From an uncultured Erysipelotrichaceae bacterium (GTDB lineage: Bacteria > Bacillota_I > Bacilli_A > RF39 > UBA660), in assembly GCA_902797415.1 (NCBI GenBank), contig CADBSQ010000161.1, positions 1-5,617 of the forward strand: a DNA stretch of 5,617 nucleotides, in the 5' to 3' direction. Position numbers and translations under genes: made by a program. Each line of letters starts with the position of its first letter. The stretch's first letter is position 1. Below, piece by piece: positions 4,992 to 5,617 of this stretch. Below the pieces are notes generated by a model, which worked only from the letters and a program-made list of their open reading frames with translations, searched no databases and was not told the DNA's origin.

Positions 4992-5617
4992 ATGTTTAAA
5001 CTAGAATCTAAATTTAAACCTACTGGTGATCAACCGGAAGCAATAGAGGCAATCGTTGAAAAGATAAAAAATGGAGAAAATGCTGTTGCTTTAAAGGGTG
5101 TAACTGGCTCTGGTAAGACTTTTACAATGGCTAATGTTATAGAAAGACTTAATAAAAAGACATTAATTTTAGCACATAATAAAACTCTTGCAGGGCAATT
5201 ATACTCTGAGTTCAAAGAATTATTTCCTAATAATCATGTTGAATACTTTGTTTCATATTATGATTATTACCAACCAGAAGCTTATGTTCCATCAAGTGAT
5301 ACTTATATCGAAAAAGATTCAAGTATAAATGATGAAATAGATGAATTAAGACACAGTGCGACAAGTTCACTTCTTAATTATGATGATGTTATTGTAGTTG
5401 CAAGTGTATCTTGTATATATGGTATTGGTGAAATAGAAGATTATAAGAGTCATATGTTAATTTTAAGTGTTGGAGATACTATTGAAAGAAATGAGATTCT
5501 AACTAAGCTTGTTGATATGACTTACGAAAGAAATGATATTGATTTTCATAGAGGAACATTTAGAGTTAGAGGGGACGTTATTGAAATAATCCCTGTTAAT
5601 GAAAAAGCAAATGGTAT
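4992..5617 (+). CDS. uvrB: UvrABC excinuclease subunit B UvrB (5' part, cut by the window end)
   Basis: The first 208 codons of a protein normally about 660 residues long. UvrB is the DNA-damage-verifying, ATP-dependent subunit of nucleotide excision repair; it is loaded by UvrA and recruits UvrC for the incisions. Visible features are the TGDQPEAI motif (11-18), the Walker A GVTGSGKT (36-43, Lys42), LAHNKTLAGQL (60-70), the aromatic beta-hairpin that clamps the DNA strand (YYDYYQPEAYVP, 89-100), the VASVSCIYG strand (136-144), and FRVRGDVIEI (190-199) of the UvrA-binding region. All are intact. The start is ATG 4992, with GGCGTGA 5 nt upstream (an AAAGG begins at 4977) and a normal family N-terminus (MFKLESKFKPTGDQP). 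It is transcribed away from the LRR pair; uvrA often follows in Firmicutes but is outside the window. Confidence 0.97.
   Translation, partial: MFKLESKFKPTGDQPEAIEAIVEKIKNGENAVALKGVTGSGKTFTMANVIERLNKKTLILAHNKTLAGQLYSEFKELFPNNHVEYFVSYYDYYQPEAYVPSSDTYIEKDSSINDEIDELRHSATSSLLNYDDVIVVASVSCIYGIGEIEDYKSHMLILSVGDTIERNEILTKLVDMTYERNDIDFHRGTFRVRGDVIEIIPVNEKANG

Noticed and set aside
5030..5215. 61-codon open frame on the - strand
   Set aside because: Antisense to highly conserved uvrB sequence, including Walker A; a shadow.

Overview
The window is AT-rich throughout, with A/T-biased codons, TAA stops at all four visible gene ends, strong AGGAGG-like ribosome sites and consensus sigma-A-type promoters. 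Gram-positive-style sorting and membrane-anchor signals are also present. This points to a low-GC Firmicute (Bacillota), plausibly one of the uncultured gut Bacilli/RF39-like lineages. The lineage is inference; no rRNA or species-specific marker is present. TGG is used for tryptophan and no in-frame TGA appears, so nothing suggests the mycoplasma code.

Layout, left to right: (1) 1-36, a terminator for an unseen upstream gene, then a well-formed promoter. (2) 113-1396 (+), a 427-residue unrecognised cytoplasmic protein. Its N-terminal ~110 residues look like a MazF/PemK-type beta-barrel lacking the usual basic catalytic residue, followed by three further modules that restart with similar motifs. 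(3) 1410-2252 (-), folD, the bifunctional methylene-THF dehydrogenase/cyclohydrolase, convergent with the first gene. The first gene's terminator hairpin lies in the last codons of folD. (4) 2313-3548 and 3637-4857 (-), two tandem paralogous secreted leucine-rich-repeat (LRR) surface proteins, each with its own promoter and terminator. (5) 4992-5617 (+), the first 208 codons of uvrB, divergent from the LRR pair and cut by the window end.

folD and uvrB are housekeeping genes (one-carbon metabolism and nucleotide excision repair). The LRR pair between them looks like an accessory surface module that arose by tandem duplication. The copies have diverged most informatively at two points. First, the left copy ends in an NPKTG sortase-type signal, while the aligned site in the right copy reads SHKIG, so one may be wall-linked and the other only membrane-anchored. 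Second, both promoters share an identical 14-nt leader with an inverted repeat abutting it at exactly the same position. The inverted repeats differ: a perfect 11-bp-arm palindrome in one and a 5-bp-arm repeat in the other. That pattern suggests separately controlled expression of two related surface proteins. No intergenic stretch exceeds 300 bases. I see no tRNA, rRNA, CRISPR array, insertion sequence or riboswitch.
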